Shown in pieces: positions 60,988-64,000 of a stretch of 64,000 nucleotides of DNA; positions within the stretch are counted from its first letter, which is position 1; each line of letters begins with the position of its first letter. The notes under the pieces were generated by a model. It ran no database searches and had not been told where the DNA came from. It saw nothing but the letters and a program-made list of their open reading frames with translations. Both the position numbers and the translations under genes were made by a program. Origin of the DNA: Paracoccaceae bacterium (lineage in GTDB: Bacteria > Pseudomonadota > Alphaproteobacteria > Rhodobacterales > Rhodobacteraceae); NCBI GenBank assembly GCA_018223125.1, contig JAAEZA010000012.1:24329-88328 (forward strand). The letters run 5' to 3'.

Positions 60988-61662
60988 TTACAGCAAGCGT
61001 GTGGCGTCCTTGCGGGCAAAGGCTTTCATAGCTGCTCCGTGTTCTTCCATAAACCGGCGCACCCGTTCCGGATCATGTTTGGACAGGCTGCGCAGCCACC
61101 AGCTTACGGATTTCTGGATAAACCACTCGGGATCGTTCACATAGCCCGCAGCCCAGCCGAGAATACGTTCCCGCTGCGCCAGTTCTTCCGGTTTGGGGTG
61201 GGTCGATTTGGTCCAGGGCAGGGTGATCACCAGTGCCGCACGGCGCACCCAGAGGTTTTCATCCTGCGTCCAGCTTTCGACTGTATCCAGCCGCGCATCG
61301 TCCAGAAACAGCCGCCGTGCCCCCGCGCCGCAAGCATGATCGGCAATGGCCCAAGCGTCGAACATGGGTACCCAGCGGCAGATTTCATCCCAGACCGCCT
61401 GATCCGGTTTGATCCGTGCCTGCGTCAGCAGTTTAGCCGCAGCAATGCGGGCCTCGTGGATGTTGCTGTCCCAAAGAAAGGACGAAATTTCAATGCGCTG
61501 CGGAATATCTGTTTCCTTGCGCCAGTCCTTGTACAGCGCATCGAGTTGCGGGTTGGAAACGCCCAGATAGGGGCGTTCCACCTTGTGATAGGCGGCCATT
61601 TCCGCCGCCTTCTGCGGGTCTGACAGTGCCTTGATATCCTGCAGCGCCTGTTCGGGGGTCAT
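60988..61662 (-). CDS. AlkD-like DNA alkylation repair protein
   Basis: 224 residues, all helical, of the HEAT-repeat AlkD type. Signature stretches: VERPYLGVSNPQLDALYKDW, ICRWVPMFDAWAIADHAC, NLWVRRAALVITLPW and NDPEWFIQKSVSWWLRSLSKHDPERVRRFMEEHG, which together fit the DNA alkylation repair family. AlkD removes N3/N7 alkylated bases. The ATG at 61660-61662 overlaps the glmS stop by four bases, so it is expressed as part of the glm operon. The upstream open frame is a glmS shadow. Confidence 0.9.
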   Translation of the reverse strand: MTPEQALQDIKALSDPQKAAEMAAYHKVERPYLGVSNPQLDALYKDWRKETDIPQRIEISSFLWDSNIHEARIAAAKLLTQARIKPDQAVWDEICRWVPMFDAWAIADHACGAGARRLFLDDARLDTVESWTQDENLWVRRAALVITLPWTKSTHPKPEELAQRERILGWAAGYVNDPEWFIQKSVSWWLRSLSKHDPERVRRFMEEHGAAMKAFARKDATRLL

Positions 61663-63482
61663 TCCACCGTCACCGATTTGGCCAGATTGCGCGGCTGGTC
61701 CACATCCGTGCCCTTGTAAACCGCAGTGTGATAGGCCAGCAATTGCGCGGGAACCGCATAGACAATCGGCGCGAACATCGGGTGGACACTTGGCATGACG
61801 ATTGTTTGCCACGCACCGTCTCCGGCTTCTTTTGCGCCTTGGGCATCTGTGACCAGAATGATCTTGCCGCCGCGCGCCATGACCTCTTGCATGTTAGAGA
61901 CTGTCTTGTCGAACAGATCGTCCCGCGGGGCCATAACCACCACCGGCATATGTTCGTCAACAAGCGCGATGGGGCCGTGTTTCAGCTCTCCGCTTGCATA
62001 ACCTTCGGCGTGTATATAGCTGATTTCTTTCAGTTTCAATGCGCCTTCAAGGGCCAGCGGGAACATCGCGCCGCGTCCCAGAAACAGGGCGTCGCGGGAA
62101 TGGACCAGTTGCGCACAGGTCGCCTTGATCGCCGCTTCCTGTTCCAGCGCAAGGTTCATCACACCGGGCAAACCGTGTAGGGCAGCCACCAGTTCGGCTT
62201 CCTGTGCCGCGTCGATCTTACCCCGTTGCCGTGCCGCCTGAATGGCCAGTGCAGCCAGAACGGTCAACTGGCAGGTGAAGGCTTTGGTCGAGGCCACGCC
62301 GATTTCCACGCCTGCCAGAATAGGCAGGGAGACGTCCGCTTCGCGAGAGATGGAGCTTTCCGGCACATTCACCACGGCAACCGTTTTGTCGACATTTTCG
62401 CTGCAATAGCGCAGGGCGGCCAGAGTGTCGGCTGTTTCGCCGGACTGGCTGACGAAAAAGGCGAAAGAGTTCCGGCTGAGCGGCGGTTCGCGGTAGCGGA
62501 ATTCCGATGCGATATCCAGTTCGACCGGCAGGCGGGCAATCTGTTCGAACCAGTATTTTGCAACGTTACAGGCCAGATAGGCCGTCCCGCAGGCCACCAT
62601 CGTGATCTTGTCGATACCCGTGAAATCCAGTTCGGCGCCAGGCAGTTGGACGGATTTCCCGTCCGCTGCGGCGTAGTGTTTAACCGCCTCTGCCAGAACG
62701 CTCGGCTGTTCGGCAATTTCCTTGGCCATAAAGTGTTTGTAGACGCCTTTGTCGGCACTGATCGCACCGTGGGAAATTTCGCGCATTTCGCGATTGGCCC
62801 GCGCACCGGAGGCATCGGAGATTTCCGCTCCGGCGCGGGTGACGACGGCAAAATCCCCTTCTTCCAGATATGTGACCTTGTTTGTCATAGGGGCGAGCGC
62901 GAGCGCATCGGACCCGACAAACATTTCGCCATCCCCGTGGCCAATCGCCAGCGGAGAGCCCTTGCGTGCGGCAATCAGAAGATCGTCCTGCCCGTCGAAC
63001 AGGAAACACAGCGCATAGGCGCCTTCCAGACGGGCCACGGTCTGACGTGCAGCCTCAACCGGATCAAGCCCTTGTTTCAAAAGACTTTCGCAAAGCTTTA
63101 CGACGGTTTCCGTGTCGGTTTCAGTTTCAAAGCCGATGCCCTGCGCTGACAGCTCCTCGCGCAGTTCGCGAAAGTTTTCGATGATCCCGTTGTGAACAAC
63201 GGCCACATCTCCGGCCTTGTGGGGGTGGGCGTTCTGAACATTCGGCGCACCATGTGTGGCCCAGCGGGTGTGGCCGATGCCAGCTTTGCCCTTGATCGGC
63301 TCGTGTACCAGAAGGTCCGACAGGTTAACCAGTTTGCCAACCGCGCGGCGGCGTTCCAGTTTGCCATCCTGCACAGTGGCAATGCCCGCACTGTCATATC
63401 CGCGATATTCCAGACGACGCAGCCCGTCCACCAGAATAGGGGCGGCTTCGTGATTGCCAAGGATGCCTACAATACCACACAT
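61659..63482 (-). CDS. glmS: Glutamine--fructose-6-phosphate aminotransferase
   Basis: 607 residues, the standard length. It makes glucosamine 6-phosphate for peptidoglycan and lipopolysaccharide. N-terminal glutaminase domain starts with the catalytic cysteine (MCGIVGILGN) and has GHTRWATHG; two SIS sugar-isomerase domains follow (FVSQSGETADTLAALR, LGRGAMFPLALEGALKLKE), closing with KSVTVE. It starts one base after the glmU stop (TAAGATG). No ribozyme is expected or seen in this group. Confidence 0.97.
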   Translation of the reverse strand: MCGIVGILGNHEAAPILVDGLRRLEYRGYDSAGIATVQDGKLERRRAVGKLVNLSDLLVHEPIKGKAGIGHTRWATHGAPNVQNAHPHKAGDVAVVHNGIIENFRELREELSAQGIGFETETDTETVVKLCESLLKQGLDPVEAARQTVARLEGAYALCFLFDGQDDLLIAARKGSPLAIGHGDGEMFVGSDALALAPMTNKVTYLEEGDFAVVTRAGAEISDASGARANREMREISHGAISADKGVYKHFMAKEIAEQPSVLAEAVKHYAAADGKSVQLPGAELDFTGIDKITMVACGTAYLACNVAKYWFEQIARLPVELDIASEFRYREPPLSRNSFAFFVSQSGETADTLAALRYCSENVDKTVAVVNVPESSISREADVSLPILAGVEIGVASTKAFTCQLTVLAALAIQAARQRGKIDAAQEAELVAALHGLPGVMNLALEQEAAIKATCAQLVHSRDALFLGRGAMFPLALEGALKLKEISYIHAEGYASGELKHGPIALVDEHMPVVVMAPRDDLFDKTVSNMQEVMARGGKIILVTDAQGAKEAGDGAWQTIVMPSVHPMFAPIVYAVPAQLLAYHTAVYKGTDVDQPRNLAKSVTVE

Positions 63483-63483
63483 C

Positions 63484-64000
63484 TTATTTGTCCTTTGACT
63501 GGGCAGCTTTGGCTGCACGGAGCTTGTTCATCAATCGAAGCGCCAGACCGGTTTTGTTGACCTGTTTTGCACGGGCAATTGCCAGATCACCGTCACCGGC
63601 ATCCTGTGTGACAACCGAACCCGATGCGGTCATTGCATCATCGCCGATAGTAACGGGCGCAACCAGTGCTGTGTTCGACCCGATAAAGGCCCGTGCGCCG
63701 ATTACGGTCTTGTGTTTGAAAACACCGTCATAGTTGCAGGTGATCGTCCCCGCACCGATGTTGGCATCCTGGCCTATTTCCGCATCGCCTACGTAGGACA
63801 GATGGTTAATCTTGGCGCCGGTGCCGACCAGTGCGGCTTTCACCTCGACAAAGTTGCCGACTTTTGCGCCACCGCCGATTTCTGCACCGGGGCGCAGGCG
63901 GGCATAAGGGCCGATGACCGCTGCTTCGCTGACGTGACAGCCTTCCAGATGGGAAAAGGCACGGATATGGGCGCCGCTTTCCACTGTTACATCGGGGCCG
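63484..64000 (-). CDS. glmU: Bifunctional N-acetylglucosamine-1-phosphate uridyltransferase / glucosamine-1-phosphate acetyltransferase, C-terminal part
   Basis: Only about 172 C-terminal residues are in the window; the gene continues past 64000. The visible part is the left-handed beta-helix acetyltransferase domain with hexapeptide repeats ([24 protein letters not shown]) and the acetyl-CoA site region ([30 protein letters not shown]). GlmU turns glucosamine 1-phosphate into UDP-N-acetylglucosamine. First of the coupled set glmU-glmS-AlkD-like. Confidence 0.95.
   Translation of the reverse strand, partial: GPDVTVESGAHIRAFSHLEGCHVSEAAVIGPYARLRPGAEIGGGAKVGNFVEVKAALVGTGAKINHLSYVGDAEIGQDANIGAGTITCNYDGVFKHKTVIGARAFIGSNTALVAPVTIGDDAMTASGSVVTQDAGDGDLAIARAKQVNKTGLALRLMNKLRAAKAAQSKDK

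Noticed and set aside
61659..63600. glmS ribozyme or other riboswitch upstream of glmS
   Set aside because: glmS starts one base after the glmU stop, leaving no room for a leader.

Overview
The window reads as chromosomal DNA of a marine alphaproteobacterium of the order Rhodobacterales (Roseobacter group). Four things point there: a permuted two-piece tmRNA gene whose tag decodes as ANDNRAPVALAA, an alpha-type sspB beside it, a small RNA with twin CCTCCTCCC hairpin loops of the kind known from Rhodobacter, and long runs of protein families typical of roseobacters (Hint-domain proteins, RTX exoproteins, DUF1194, DUF2927, DUF3179). No prophage, insertion sequence, rRNA operon or CRISPR array was seen. 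Most of the window is dense core chromosome with many 4-base ATGA overlaps and clear intrinsic terminators.

Layout. 0-4.7 kb: partial LysR gene, CCTCCTCCC small RNA, DMT exporter, ilvC divergent from a tandem pair of Lrp/AsnC regulators, tusA-like gene and ccdA. 4.7-10.4 kb: a coupled membrane alpha/beta-hydrolase-like gene and cytochrome P450 facing an RHH + two Hint-protein cluster, then a 670-base gene-poor gap. 10.4-15.9 kb: fumC, a large TPR protein, sspB, ssrA, a ModE-like regulator divergent from an orphan TupA-like tungstate-binding protein. 15.9-21.8 kb: DUF1194 protein, a Slam-type outer-membrane barrel with its putative surface lipoprotein, thyX, two small unknown genes, DUF3179 protein. 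22.0-23.3 kb: two identical tRNA-Gln(UUG) genes in inverted orientation, each with its own promoter, bracketing one hydrolase-like gene. 23.3-30.7 kb: YhiN-type flavoprotein, BON-MscS channel, and a capsule set (kpsT-like, kpsE-like, kdsA, phosphohexomutase). 31.0-38.8 kb: a ten-gene Mrp-type cation/proton antiporter operon with three NuoL/M/N-like subunits. 38.9-42.8 kb: metalloregulated permease with ArsR, UDG-family protein, SseB, GhrA-like reductase. 42.8-48.3 kb: the mreBCD-mrdA-rodA cell-elongation operon. 48.5-55.3 kb: leuA with an in-frame TAG behind a leucine-rich leader peptide, a broken RTX gene, a BLUF photoreceptor, an M48 peptidase and an RTX/VWA exoprotein. 55.6-64 kb: TPR protein, a MoxR-GNAT-DUF2927-56aa-VWA operon, dksA, AlkD-like protein, glmS and the start-truncated glmU.

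The observations most worth following: the CCTCCTCCC small RNA at the left edge; the Slam/lipoprotein pair (type XI-like surface export); the tungstate sensor pair with a perfect palindrome in its promoter; the inverted tRNA-Gln duplication including promoters; and a cluster of three coding lesions within 2.4 kb (amber codon in leuA, amber codon and frameshift in the adjacent RTX gene), which are either real gene decay or a local assembly problem. All homology statements rest on reading motifs by eye; no database search was run.
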